A DNA stretch of 64,000 bases, from positions 46,554 to 110,553 of the forward strand of contig CAJNOL010000696.1 of assembly GCA_905250125.1 (NCBI GenBank), given 5' to 3'. Made by a program: the position numbers and the translations under genes. The stretch's first letter is position 1. The number at the start of each line of letters is the position of its first letter. The notes under the pieces were generated by a model. It did not search any database. It saw nothing but the letters and a program-made list of their open reading frames with translations, and was not told where the DNA came from. Shown here piece by piece: positions 22,001-37,000 of the stretch. Source of the DNA: Rotaria sordida. Lineage: Eukaryota; Rotifera; Eurotatoria; Philodinida; Philodinidae.

Positions 22001-25000
22001 TCACTGAAAGTTCCTTGACGATGTGGAAAGAGAAAAATGTTCGCTCCACCAACAATAGCCGCTTCACAGTTGCTTGTGTGAATAGAAGAGATTGCTCTAT
22101 CCATGGCGGCCAATCCAGATGCGCAAGCGCTATCTATGAGCTCTGTAGGCCCTTGAAAATCGTAAAAATAGGCGATTCTGCGAGGAATCATCGAAATAAT
22201 AGTTCCAGAAATTGCGGTTGGATTTTCTGTATTTATTAGTTCAGAGTATTTCGAATCGGGAGCGGCAATAAATACGCCCACTTTTCGGTTCTGTGAACGA
22301 AGAAGTGAAGCATCGTCCAAAGCCTCAGTGGCCACTTGAAGAAGTAGTCGCTGTTCGATGCTCATATTGCATGCCTCTTCTGGTGGAATTCTGAAAAATT
22401 GGGGATCAAAACCATCAACAGACTGCAGGAAACATCCCTGGAACTCCTTAGCTTTTGTTACACGATTCGCTTCCACCAAGGGAACACACTTGACATAGTC
22501 ATCCCTGCGATTTGCTGGGAATTGACGAACAAAGTCACCCGGTTTCAATAATGCTTCGATCAGTTCATCTAGTGAATTAACGTTCCCAGGCAATCTAATC
22601 CCAACTCCAACAATTGCAATTGAAAATCGCTTTGTTCCTTCTCTAGTGACTTGCGTTGTTGTCGGAGAAGGATCCGATACTGATTGTGAATTAAATTTGC
22701 TCAATGTAGAGGAATCTTCATCCTGGAACATTTTATGCGATGATGCCTTTAAGTAATCACCAAGTTCGCGAATTGTCGTATACTCGAAAAGCAGCGACAC
22801 AGTGACATCTTTAAAACCAGATGCCTTTAACAAGTTTTGAAATATCAATAGCATTATACTATTTCCTGTTTCCAGCCAAGTGGAATCAACTGTACCCAAA
22901 GCACCTCCACTCTGCCTCCATATATCCTGCAGTTGTTGATAAATTGGATCAGCAGACATAGAAGCTAACCCTTCTCTCTCTTTCAATCCAGTAATATCCG
23001 ATTCTTCAATGGACGGAAGTCCCTTTGGATTAACTTTTCCATTCTTGGAAAATGGTAAGCTAGGAATCCACTTTAATACCTCCGGGTGCAGATAACTGGG
23101 AAGTCTAGAAACCAATTGTGCTTTCAGCTGTTGAAGAGACATTAAATTATTCGAATCTGTATTGTCTTTTGGCACAGCAAATGCCACCAACAATTCTCGA
23201 TCTTTAAAATTAACAACATTGACATGAACCGCCACAGTTTCTGCTCTCAAAACAGCTAAAATATGAGTCTCAACATCGGACTGATCGACTCTTCTTCCTC
23301 TAATCTTGATTGTTCGATCAAGTCGACCAAGATGTTCGATATTTCCATCAAGAAGCCAGCGTGCCTTGTCACCTGTTCGCATAAATGACCTATTGAAAAG
23401 CTTAACCAGAGAGCCATTTGCAGGACCACAAGTTCTAGTTCCAATGCACAATTCTCCAACTGCACCAAATGGAAGGTCAATGGCATCATTGCCTTGTATA
23501 TAAGCCACGGCCAACTCAACCCCTGTCATTGCTTTTCCAATTGGAGTCATTCTAGAGGGTGTTGGAATCATGGCAGAACAATTCCATTCGAAGAAACTGG
23601 AATCGATTGTCGCTTCACTCATACCATAGCTGTTGAGTAACCGACAATCAAGAGAGAGCTTGGATCGCAAGATACTATACTGATGTTGTAAAAGTTTGTC
23701 TGATCCCGCAACTAGAATGCGCAACGAACTTAACATTCCAGCGTCACATCCCGCCAACAATGGAAACAAGAAACCTGGTGTGGTTTCGAAAATTGTAATC
23801 CCTTGAGAATCTATCAAGTTTCGAATATAATCTAGATCCAATCGTTTTTCTTCGGGACAAAACACCAAATGACCAGCAGTACAAAAGAGAGCACGCATGA
23901 TATCACCCATGAATACGTCGAAAGAGAACACTGCCCACTGCAGAACTATACATTGAAACTCACCGGTATCAAGTCTATAGTCTGCTTTCCAGGCTTGAAT
24001 CATTCTCTGCAGATTGTTGTGAGTGATTCGACATTGTTTTGGTGTACCCGTTGATCCAGAAGTAAAAATGCAATAAGCAATATTTTCACCTCCTTCTGGC
24101 TTTGGTAACTCAATCACAATGTCTTTGTATTGAGTTAGAAGAGATTTAACTTGCAGACAACGGAGACCAGGTAACTGAAGTTGTTCACCATTAATGAGTG
24201 ATGGTTCATTCGTAATGATAATTTTCGAACCAGCTTCCTTGACGATTTCTTGAAGACGACCTGGATCTCCATAGGATACTGGAACAAAACATCCGTTACA
24301 TTTCCATATGGCTAGAATACATACAATAATATCCCAATTCCGATGCATATACAGAATGATAGGACACTTGTTGTTAAACTCGGAAAGTGAAAAAATACGT
24401 TTGGCCATTTGGTAAGCGAGTTGCTCAATTCGAACAGAGTCGATTGCAGGCTTTTCTCCGACACGAATAAGGCTTGGAGACTGGGAGTTTCTGCACAGCT
24501 GAGAAAAAGTCACTGAAAGATTTGACTCCTCTTTATTGGCTACTTCTCGTCGTGGTGGCATTGTGAACATACGCAGACTTATTGGAAATTGCAACATGGC
24601 TGCCACAGTTATATTCTGAATGTTTTTGTTGGCCCTAGTCAAAATGATGCCCATCATTTGTGTAAAGCTTTCAATGACTTGCGAATGGTACAAATCAGAG
24701 CGATACTCAATGATGAGTTCCACTCGATTTCCGGTCTCTGCTTGACTGACCACAAGATCAATACTAAGATCCGCTTTTGAGAATTGTGACGAACATCGCA
24801 TAATCTGAAAGTTTGAGTCCACAGGATAAATTGATCTATCATAGTTGAGCAAAACCTTTCGTTCTACTCTGTCGTCCGATTTCGTATCAGAAGTCTTTCG
24901 GAGTAGCTCAATGACTTTGTCAATTGGGAACCGACCATGCTGTTCAACTTCTTGAAATTTCTTCTGCACTGTTACCACGAAATCTGTAAAGGAACTGGTC

Positions 25001-28000
25001 AGCAAATCCTTAATATCATAGCGAAATAACAGGGTATTTATCTGGAGAAAAGTTTGAGCTGCAAAGTCGCCAGAGTAGTTTCTGAGGGAGATAGGAATCG
25101 AAACAATTAAATCCGTGGTTCCAGAATAAACTGCCATTGTTAGGAGATACGATGCCAACAGTTGAGAAAAGATCTGTCCTTGATTATTTCCTGTATGCAA
25201 CATTTGATTCAGCTCTAAAGAAAGACGATATTCAAAACAAGGCATTGAATCTTGAAATGATTGAGAAGAAATATCTGGTGCTTTTGTATTTGGTAAGCCG
25301 ACGGTTTCAAAAGGCGTTGAGAGGGTTTCAACCCAAAAATCTCGATCAATATTGTATTGATCAGACCTTAAGTAAGCGCCTTCCTCTTGGATAAATGCAT
25401 GAAGCTTTGAGCAGAATTCAGGTCTGCTTATACCATCGTTCACACATTCGGAAGTATTGTTATGACATACAAGTCTATATAGCCTGTTTACGACTATTTC
25501 TAATGAGTGCGCGTCCATTATCGAATGATGAATAACGACAGCTAACATGGTCCTAACTTCACCAAAGTGTATAAATGGACATACGTAAAACTGGCACAAT
25601 GGAATCTGTTTCGTCAAATCCGTCAAATCAAAGCTCGACTGGGAAAGTTTTTGAGCTAGACTTTCCTGTGCTTCCTGCTGACTGTAAGTTCGATCATTCT
25701 CATGCCAGTTTGACGTTGTTAAAGTTTTGATGAATCCTGGACTCTGTAATATAGATGCTCCATCGATAGTAAACGCGGTTCCCAAGGAAAATTCTTCAGA
25801 CAAAAGCTGCTCACAAGCAGTCTTCACTCGCTGTTGACCAGCTGAAATGTTGAACATCAATGTTTCAGCGTAATTGTTACAATCAGGTGACATCTGTGTT
25901 AAATACATCATTCTCAACTGGGCTTCAGATAATGGCACCGAACTGTTCCTTGAAGAATCCAGAAACGATTTCACTGATGATCTTGACAATTTCGGTCTTG
26001 TTATTATTTCTCTTATTACAGAACAAAACTCCGCAAAAGTCATTGAAATCAAATTTTCGGTCGTAATTTGTAAACCATATTGGGCAAGTTTCGCTGTCAT
26101 TAGCTTGGCTCGCAATGAATCTCCACCGTATTCCGCAAAAGTAGTTTGATCGGTGATAAAGTGGCCCAATTTGTGACTTTGAACTGCTTCAGACCAGAAT
26201 TTGCATGCCAACTGCACATAATCATGCAAAGCCTCTTTTGGTTCTCTGTTCTGAAAAGTGCCACTCGTTGTGACAAAGATTTGTAGATCAGCAAAAAATT
26301 TTGAAAAGAAATTTTCTACAATCTCTGGCGTGAATATTCTTTCATCATAAAGAACACCATAAAAATGAGAATTGTGGAGAGTCCAACAGAAAATTTCAAA
26401 GACTTGTTGTCGGTATTCCTGCAATGGACGATGTATTCTTCCTTTTCCAAGCTCACGGATCATTATTTTTGGCCATGAATGATAAGTGCATTGAGGATTG
26501 GCAGAGTCTGATGTACACTCCTCTTTGACAGAAGTTAAGTCTCCGAGATGGAAAACTCCAACCGAAGGCTCAACAACAAAATCATGAATTCTGGAAACAT
26601 TTCTGGACCAAGCCTCATAACTGAAAGGATTTTCGCGAATGGCACACAAATACTTATTCAATTCATTCACTTTTCCCAGACTCTCTGATAATGAAGAATT
26701 CAGCTGAACTGGGTAACGATAACAAATATACCCCACACATCCTGATGGAACTTGCAAGTTTGCTTCCACCCATGATCGTGCAGAATCTTCAATAAGAACA
26801 GTAGTTTCACTTTGCTTGAAAACTTCTCCCAAGGCAGGCCCTAGTGCTGATAGCTCCAACTCAATTGGAATTTTCTTGCTTGTGAAAGATGACTTCTCAA
26901 TTTGAAATACTTGATGTTTAAATTTGGCATGTGAATAAGAAGAATTAATCAAGCATTTGTGTCCGGTGGTCTGTGCACCTTTTAACGAGTGGATAATAGT
27001 TTCCCATTTTGAAGTAAGAGATGTGGGTAGATTTGGTTCTAAATGGTTGACTTTTTCGCAATAATCTGCATAAGAAGATGAAACAGTTGTTTTTGAAACT
27101 GAAGCAGCTGTGTCTGTACGGAGCATATGTCGTTCAAATTCAGAAAAGATGGTAACCCATGCTGCCAGATCCACAACAAGATGATGCACAACAATAACAA
27201 CATAAAACTTATGAAGAGTCAAAATCACTCCGACAGCAACCACTTTCCCTTCCACTAATGACAATTGATCAATCAAGTCTTCTAAATAATTTTGAACGGA
27301 AGGAATTTCCCATAAGTTCTGCTCATCAATAACTTCTTCAGTTGTATGATGCGGTTCAAAAATAGTAGGAGTTTTATAGTTCACCACCTGCATCTTTACT
27401 TCTGTGTCAATATCAGAATACCAAATCTTGGTGCGCAGAGCATCATGATGGTGAGTGATCTCAGAGATTGCTTTTTGCAATTTTTCCCTACAGAATTGGA
27501 TGTTTGAAAATTCAAAAACAGCAGGAAGCACGTAACGATTAGGGTATTTAGGGTTGGATCGAAAATAATGTTGCGCAACGTTTGAAGCAGAAATTGCGGT
27601 TGAGATTGTACTAACAGGCTTTGATTCGATGTCATGCATTGCTCGTCTGTACATTATGGCTTGAGCCATTAGTCGCGGCGTTGGATTGTCAAAGATATCA
27701 GCCACTGTTGCATGAAGATCATGACGAGCTAACAATTGCACAAATCTTACGGCTGCAATTGAATTACCACCAGAATCAAAGAAATTTGAATCCAATTCAG
27801 GATTTGAACTTCCCGGCAGAACACTACGCCAAGTATCACCGATGATTGAAAAGATATCAGACTGTGCATCTACAAATATGCTTGTTCCTTGTTCCTTTGC
27901 TTTGGGCTTTGTTCGCTCTAGATAAAATCGATTTCCGACATCGATTAACGTTTCGTGGACAGTTCTTGAAGTGTCATGAGATAAATCAACAACTATTTTT

Positions 28001-31000
28001 GGCATCAATGAATTTCCCATTATCTGCCCAGCAGAGCTGCATACTGCACTTTGCAGCTGTTTCTCTGTTCCCAAAGAATTCATACTATCATCAGATTTCA
28101 TAAGCTCTTCCACTAATGAAGCCAATTTTTTTCTGTCAAGTTTATTATTAGGTGTCAGAGGTAGACTGTCCATTTGAAATATATGACTAGGAATCATAAA
28201 TCGAGGTAATCTTCTCTGTAAAGTGGCTCGAATTACAGTCTCTTGTACTGTTCTGGGACATACACATGCATAGAGCTCGTTGTTCGAGCTACCGACTGCA
28301 GCACAGATGACTCCTGCGCATTGCATAATTTCAGACTCGATTTCAGCAGACTCCATTCGGTACCCACGAACTTTCAGTTGAGCATCATTGCGGCCTAGAT
28401 ATTCTAGCTCGCCGTTCGACCTCCATCTCGCCAAATCTCCAGAACGGTACACTCGACGTCGATTTCCGTTGATGTTGATATCCACAAACCGGTCGGTGTT
28501 CAAATCTGGGCGATTATAATAGCCCTTGGAAACTCCTATCCCTCCAATGTAAATTTCTCCTACAGTGCCTGGTTCAACCAAATACTGATCTTCATTAAGA
28601 ATAAAAACCGAAGTACCTGGAAAGGGCTTTCCAATACAAACTTCCTTAGGATCGTGAACTCGATGAAAAGTTGCGTAAATGGATGTTTCTGAAGGTCCAT
28701 AACCATTCCATACATGCTCTGCTTGTATTACTAAAACTTCGCAGAGCGAAGGCAAGAGTGCTTCACCTCCACAAAGGATCAACAGTTCGTGCGGATGCGA
28801 GCACTGCCATCCACTGTTTAGTAAGATTTGAAAGCGGGTTGGTGTACCTTGCATAAAGTTGACTTTAAGGTTATTCACAAGCTGCCCAAGTTTTACTGGA
28901 TCGATTTCTTCCTCCCGAGTTGCCATGATAATGTGAGAGCCAACTTGCAAGGGAGCAAATAACTCAAGGATAGAAATATCAAAACAAGGAGTGGTAGTTG
29001 CCAGACATACTGATCTGTTGTGCAGAGAAAACGCATCGATGCAGTGACTAAGTGTATTTTGTACACCACTGTGAGACAAGACAACTCCTTTTGGTTGTGA
29101 CGTGCTTCCAGAGGTATAAATAATGCAGAATTCACGATCTTGATCATCTACTTCATCGAGCGTCTGTTCTATTTCAAATGAAAGATTTGAAATTTCTTCA
29201 GAACGAGGCGATAAAACTGTGATAGTGCTGCCTGAAATTTTCAATAATTGCAAATATTCTTCTGTTATTAGTACTTTAGCCTCGCTGTTTCGTAAATAAT
29301 ACTCGATTCTTTCGGTTGGATATTCTGGATCGAGTGGGACATAAGTACACCCAGCTCTGAGAATTCCGATGAGAGCCACAACCAACTCAATAGATCGTGG
29401 TAAAAGCACACCTATTCGATCTTGAAAAGCAAGATTGGCCATCCGAAGCAGCTTGTTTGCAATGCATGCACTGCGCTCATTTAATTCCTTGTAGGTCATT
29501 ATTCTACCTGCACAAACAATAGCTGTCTTGTCAGGAGTGAGTTGAGCTTGCTTTGCGATGAGTTCATGTACAAAAGGACAGCGTCCAGCGCTGGGACTAC
29601 AAAAAGGTTCAGAAAACTCCAAAAGACTAGACATAACTTCTGGAGGAAGAAAACTTAATTTCCGAAGGTGCAGCGATGGTGTTTTGACGACTTGAGTAAC
29701 GACTTCAGCAAATATTCTGCTAAATTGCTCGATATCATGATGCTGAGAGAAATTTGAAGAAGCTACCAATGTTAATTGCCATACATTTGTTGATAATGCT
29801 TTTATTGCGTACAAAGTAATGTCGGCGAAACTGCGATTTCTGTTCTCCGGAAATTCATCGACATTAGATGCCGCAAATACAGCTTGAAATAAGGAAGAAG
29901 AATTAGTAGTTCTAGCAATCTCCAAACATGGTAGTCTTGCGAAAGAGAGAGCTTTTCGAACACTTTGTTCCATCGTTGCAATAGTTTGATGGAAAGAGAC
30001 TTGTTGATCAATCACGCATCTCACGGGGATTAGATTGGTAAGATTGGTAATCATAAGATCTGCATCATCGGCCGACAATGTCGATGTGGTAGGACGAAGA
30101 GATACAGGTAGTCCCAAAGTAAAATCGACTATGTTCGTAACTCGCGCGATGGCAATGGCAAAGGCAGTCATTAAGATTCGATCAGGAGAACATTTATTTG
30201 TAGTTGCAATGGTATCGATGAGTTTGTTTGTATCGGCTGATAAAAGCACTGGGACTGAAGTTGGTGCGAGTTTGTTTGTGTGAGTAAGCTGTCTGATGCA
30301 TTCCCATATCTCCAAAGATTGTGGAATATCTCGCAAATACTCACGCCAGAACTTGATGTAACTAGAATCTCTTGACACTTTCAACTCTTCCTGACCCTTT
30401 TTGAATAAATATTTTCGTGCTGTAATGAACTTTAGTGCGGATACTTCCGAATTGTACTTAATCTCATGCTCATGTTGTTGACTAAACTGATATTCCATTT
30501 GTTTCCGCAAGTGAATAACTGACTCCAAGTCAATAGAGGCAGGATGCAGAATAATGATGACAAATTCCGGACTCTCAGCTCCAACAATTGCCATAGTGCC
30601 ATGTGACAATGGTACATGCCTCTCTTCCTTAAGAATGACTGGATCATACGGTGTTTTGTCTTCAAGTTGACCCAAGTCAACACAAATAGAGCCATGAATA
30701 GTCTTTGCGCGTCCTTTTAAGGTTGGATAATTCGATCGAATAGATTCTAATACTTCTCGAACTTGTTCGAAATTAAGGTTATGTGGAACGGTTATTTTGA
30801 TTTTAGTATCAATCAAATCATCGAGTGGTATTCCTCTGAGAAGTGAATTTGGTGGAACTCCAGCATTTATATCATCAAATGAGCGAGTATTTGAGCTAAC
30901 CAACCCATTAACTGAGGTTGGAATGCGCTCGTTTGGAACGATACTGGGCATAAGAGCCCATTTGGAATCCGAATTTTCTGGATGCCGCTGGCTTATTTTT

Positions 31001-34000
31001 TTAGCAAGAGGAGCTGGGCTGTTTGGCAAGACACCAGCGATCAATATTGGATTTTCAGAGTCAGGCGACAACATTGCAATAATAGAAGAATTTGTTATTG
31101 CTACGCATCGATCTTCAAGCATTGTTTGAAGAGCAGGAAGTGCTAACGTTGTATGGCTGTGCCCTTGGATTTCAAACATCGAGAATCGTTTTTCAAAAAG
31201 CTGAACACGATTGTCAAATAACAGTCGTGCCAAAGATGTTGATCTGTGATTATTGAACCAAAGTTGTCCAACTCTTTGAAGCTCACAATGGTTGCCGCGA
31301 GAATTTAATACTTGCAACCCATTAATTGGAACAATATTAGCCGGAGGTAACACTCGATGTTGAAAATAGATCGAGTCGAAAACGGATGTTCTTGTAGGAT
31401 TTTTCCAAAACAGTTGAATGGGAAACGATGATTGATCAGCCCAGAGAACCAACAGATTTGGGTTATGATTCCAATGGGTTTCAAGCTCCAAAGCCTGAAC
31501 AATATCCGGAATTCGAGACGCTGCATCGAAAACAATCACGTTCATGTACCTTCTGATGTTAACTGCATTTATCATGTCCAAAAGCCGATGTCCACTAATG
31601 TATAATGTACTGCTCGTAGAATCTTGCCCATTGTAGTCCAAACTTAGTTTGCTGTCATATACAAACGACGTTACAGAAGAAGCGAGACAAGCTAGAAGTG
31701 TAATTAAATTCATGTCTTCTTTTCCAGCTGTGGGTAAGATGGTCGCTGTCGACGACGCCAGGATGTTAGATTCTTTAGCAAGCCAAATGGAGATTTTTGT
31801 TAAATTTGACAACGAGACGTGTAATCCTCCGTACGTGAGTAACGCTGGAGTGCAGTCATCTGAGACTGTCAGTCTATGTTTTGCTTTGGTCAACTTCTCG
31901 TGAAAGAACTTGGTTCGAACATGAAGATTTCGTTCCGTGATGTTCGACTCATCGTAATCAGTGGGCCTTTTCTGTAATATGGCATCAAAGCGAAAAGTCA
32001 ATTCATTCAATTCTTCTGTGCTCTCTTTGTTCCAACTGCCAATAAGCTTCAAACCTGTGTCTTGTGCAGCGAAGTTCAAGAAATCGTAACTAACGAAAAG
32101 CTCGTTGTCGAAAGATAATTTAGTTTTCGTACTCTTTGTTTTCTTGGCATAATTGATAAGCGATGTCATTAATGCCTCTCGACGATCCAAGTCTGGTACA
32201 TCTCCGAGAAACATAACTCCACCAGGCTTCAAGAGTGTTTTGCTAGCTCTTATAACTTCGAGTAGATAGTCGTGACTCGTAAAATAGTGGACCACGCTAT
32301 TCAGGACGATAACATCATAAGTTCCTCGTCTGTCCTGAAGGTCCGTGGCAACTCTTAATCCTGAGGTGCAACAGAAATCCACATTGTTCCAACCGTATTT
32401 TAATGCCATTTCTTTAACATAGTCAATCATCGATGATGCAATGTCACAAGCTGTGTAATGACCAACCAAATTTACAAGTCCTGCCATGGTAAATCCCGTT
32501 GAGCATCCAATTTCACAAATACGTGAGGAGAGGCTGAGATAAGGCTTGAGTTTTACCACAACATTGTTGGTGAATTCTTTCATAACTTTCTCTGAAATCT
32601 TAGAACCATCATACGAGCTGATCCAACCTCCTACATCTACAGCTCCACTTGTTGTCGCTTTTTTATGCTGAAGATTCCACAATTCTGCGGAAGATTCCAA
32701 ATTTTCATCAGTCGCACATACAGCTGCCGGTCCATCAAAGCACAAGATGGTCTCCAAAGAAGGACACTCCCATAGAAGATGATTTGCATCAACACCAAAC
32801 GTTTTATCAAAACAAAGAAGGCCACAAGAGTACTTGCCAATGCGAAGCGCTAACGCTTTTCTGTGTAGAGTAGGATCAAGCAAAACTAGCGTGCGTTTTG
32901 CTAGACCAACTGCTAACGATGCAGCCACATTCTGGATATTCGACGATACGGACAAAATAGCCACATTTCCAATTTGACTGGCTTCTGAAATCATGGGAAC
33001 CAGTTTATCGACTTCTTTCTTGAGATCTGCGTAAGTTATCTTAATTGTGGAGTTACATAAGGCAACAAAATCAGGAAATTGATTGGCAGCTCTTAATGCC
33101 AACTTAAAAATATTGTCTTCTACATGAATCCAGTCATGACACAAAGGTAATACATTGGTCATAACAGAGGGATTGGTGAGTTCTTCAATACATGTATCAG
33201 GATGATGCATCATTAAATTTAGTAAGTCTTCCATGTTTTTTAGCAGTTGATGAATAAATCTTGCGCTGTACAAATCTTTGTAATATTCCACGCGGAGTGT
33301 GAGTCCGCTTCCGGTGTTGGCATTCTCGTCAAACATGAAATCGAAGTAGAGATCCCATTTACATGTATCATCAATAGGAGTTACCCTTGTAACACGCAGA
33401 CCTGAAGGTATTTGCTCTCGATCAGATTTCTGTTCAGAGTTATGAAATACAACGACGATATTGAAAAATGGTGTGGCATATGCGGGATCACGCTCTCCTT
33501 GAGTTGCGTCGAAAACAACATCCAAGGGAAGAAACTGATGCTGTTGAGCCTCTGCCATTTTTTGTCTGACATTCATAATGAGCGAGTAGAAGGAGAGGCC
33601 ATGAAATTTGGATATTCTTATGGGCAAAACATTTGTTAGACATGACACAGTTCTATCAAGATTCCTGAATGGTCGAGAAGCCAATGGAGTTCCAATAACA
33701 ATGTCACTTTGCCCAGAGCTCTGCGCTACGATAGAAAATACAAGACTCAAGAGTCCTTGATGTAAAGTAAAATGATTCTTTGTCAAATATTCGAGCAAGA
33801 AGTTTGTAGTATCTCCACGAAGCACACGACAAGCTTTAGTGCCTCGAAAACTAAATGCTTTTGGTCGTGGTAAATCTCCTGGAATACAGGAAAGAGGCAA
33901 CTTTTGAAGCTCTTTGCACCAATACGGTAAGCTTCCGGAGACTAATGCATCAAGTTTTGCGGTCTCATTCTTTCGTACAGCATCGAGTTGCAACTTTTCC

Positions 34001-37000
34001 CATCTTGCAAAATCAGCAAATGTAACATCTTCTCCTAACTGATCCGATTGTGGTGTTTCTATACCAATACTTTGCTTATATCTGCGCCAGATTTCGTTAA
34101 AGAGAACAAAATATGACCATCCATCAACGACAATGTGATGTACAATAAGGCAGAAAAAGTATGAATCCATGCTCCATCTCACTAAATACGCTTTGAGAAT
34201 AGGCCCCTTTTCGAGGTCGAAAGGCTGGTTGAATTGAGCATTCAAAAAAGTTGAACAGCGCTTAATTTGTGCGTCTCCAGGTTGAATTGCAGAAAATTGC
34301 AATGGAATTTTGTGCTTAATATCGTTCATATTTTGAGCAGGTAACACCACAGCACCAAGGTGCCCACGATTACGGGTGGTGAGTTTCAATGAAGGACTAT
34401 CCGAACCATCAGGACCAAAATCAAAGACAAAGGAACTAGGTCCAATTTCTCGAGTGCACAAAGTCCAATCTAGTTGGAACTCACAAATCAGTTTGGTAAC
34501 GAATTCAGCAATACTTTCCGTTTTTGGAATACATTCGCGCATATCACGACCATCAAATGTGCTGTAAACTGTGTTAGAAAGCTGCTGCGGAAATTGCAGT
34601 TCTATGTTCAACGAAGGAATGTCTTCAGTGATGACAAGATTCATCGCGTCATGTAGTAGGTTGGAATGAAAAGGCCATCGTACATTCAAAAGCTTTACTT
34701 GAGCTTTGACTTTAAGCAAAGCAGAAGAAGCCGCTGAAAGAGCCGTCTGACTGCCAACCACCACAAAGTTTTCTGATGTCTGAATCAGGCGAATTCCTTC
34801 CGTATTTAATCCATCAATTGAAGCTTCAATCTGCGCCTTGGAAATCTCCGAAACGCTCAGCATGCATGGCTCAGGAAGATCATCCAATTCTGAGGACCAC
34901 ACAAGGCTCTGCTCACACCGAAGTCCAATCCAGAATAATAAATTAACGAAGTCAAGAGCGATTTTCATGATGGAATTCTCATCTTTACCACCTGCTACTA
35001 CAAGAGCTGCAACGATACCCTGACTGTGACCAAGAAGTCCTTGAGTTTCAGAGATCATCACCTGGTGAGAAAAATTAAATTCTCCCAAAGTGGCAAGATA
35101 GCGCGCGATTTGCGTGGTAAGAATTAATGGGCATGAAAGCGACGGCCAGTTTTCGGCGATAAAATCTTCACTATCGACAGTAGTGCTGCTGAAAATCACA
35201 TTTTCAAGATTAAAATGTAAGGCTTTGCCGCGCAACTGTTTCAGTCGAGCAATCGAAGCCTGCATAACTATTGCACGTACAGCTGCAGTCACAAAAGAAA
35301 CCACTGTCATCCCGTGATGACCTTGAGCCATTTCCCTTAGTTCACTCATAAAGGAAGTTCCCTGCCCTGAGAATTGAAGAAAGATATTGGAATCGTGCGA
35401 ATGAAGAAGTGCTTTCAATTCAATTGTTGGATCTTGAATCAACTTGTTGGTCGACGCAGCTGCACTTTCGGCTTCAAGAAATTCAACTGTGAAATTGTTA
35501 TACTGTGGTATTGTGGCTTGTACTTCTCCTGAAGATGGATCCATGTGGAAGCTGCAGTTCAAGGCTATGTGAGATTTTACAGTTTCCTCCACTGCTTCAC
35601 AAAAGGAGTCAGAAGAAAATTCTTTTCCGTTAATGAAAAGTCCGCTACCAACATTGTAAGCTCGTTTAGTTGGATCCAGTTCATGCATTAACCAAATTCT
35701 CTGTTGAGAACTTGAAATTGGTGCTACAGAGCCAGGCAAACAAGGGCTTTTGTGAATTGGTACTCTAGCTTCGCACACTTGGTGGGTGGCAGCCATACTC
35801 TGCAAAACTGTTGCAAGACTGTCCAAAGTTATGTTTTCATGAATTACATCGAGAGAGATTAAGATTCCAAGCTCTTCTTGAACATGGCTTCGAATCCTCG
35901 TTATTTCCAACGAATCCATTCCAAGCTCAATAAAGGAAGTGTTGCTATCTTTACTCCAATCAATTGAACGACGACAAAGTTGTTCAATTAGCGTTTTCAG
36001 AAACTCTTTTGCATTTTGGACAGGAACAATTCTTGTACTGGAAGAACGAGCTAAGAATGGAGCAATATCCATCGATGTAGTAGCTGTTGGCCAAAATCGA
36101 CGTCTTTCATAAGAAGTACACGGTAGCATTGGAAGTAAGCCCAGTGTTCTAATTAAATCTTTGGAGTAAACTTTCTTCCAAGAAATTACTCTATGAACAA
36201 ATGCTACCGATATGAGCTCGTCCAAGAAGGAAATTTCGTAACCGCTGATGGGTTCACAGCTCTCGTCCTGTGTACTTGAATCAAGTTCAAGCTTTCCAAC
36301 GGCTAACTTGAACGACAAACTATTGATGACATAAGGATTAGAGGGCAAACTGTCATCAATCAGACGTGAAACTTCCGATCTAGCAACCTGCAACGCAGTC
36401 TGGAAGTCGGCAATAGTTGAGCATATGACCACCATGCGGATAGAATGATTTTTTGTTGAACGTCCAATGTTCAAAGTGAGACTTAATCTGTCGATTGCAA
36501 ATGGAAAATCTACGTTACTTTTGCACCATTCTTGCAATTCATCAATTTCTCGACACAGCTCCTGTTGTGAGCGGCTTGCCAAAAGAATGCCATGTATTTT
36601 AAGCGGATCCTAGACGAAATAAAGTTAATCTTCGAATTTTAGACTTCAAAACATAGCTGAAAAAAGTTGCAACAAAGGACACAATTGTAAAACCAGAAAA
36701 GCATGAGACAAAACACTAAAATGAACAACTTTGAAATCAGAACTTACTGTAGAATGATCCAGTAATGTGTTTGCTGGTGATGCTGGATAATCGTGGTTTT
36801 GAACTACGACATGTACATTAGTTCCTAGAAGACCGAACGAACTAACACCAGCCAACATTTTGGAACTTGCATTTAGTTCCCATGCAGTGGTTTTCAGCTG
36901 AAGAAAAACTGGACTAGATTCCCACGAAATGAAGGTGTTTGGCGTTTGCACGTGAATGGTTGGTGGAATCCGATGCCAATGCATTGAAAGTAGAACCTTG

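Noticed and set aside
36583-36747. Two separate genes, a stand-alone KS and a 6,451-residue synthase
   Set aside because: The larger frame would start at a TTG, and both ends match canonical splice sites that restore a normal KS linker.
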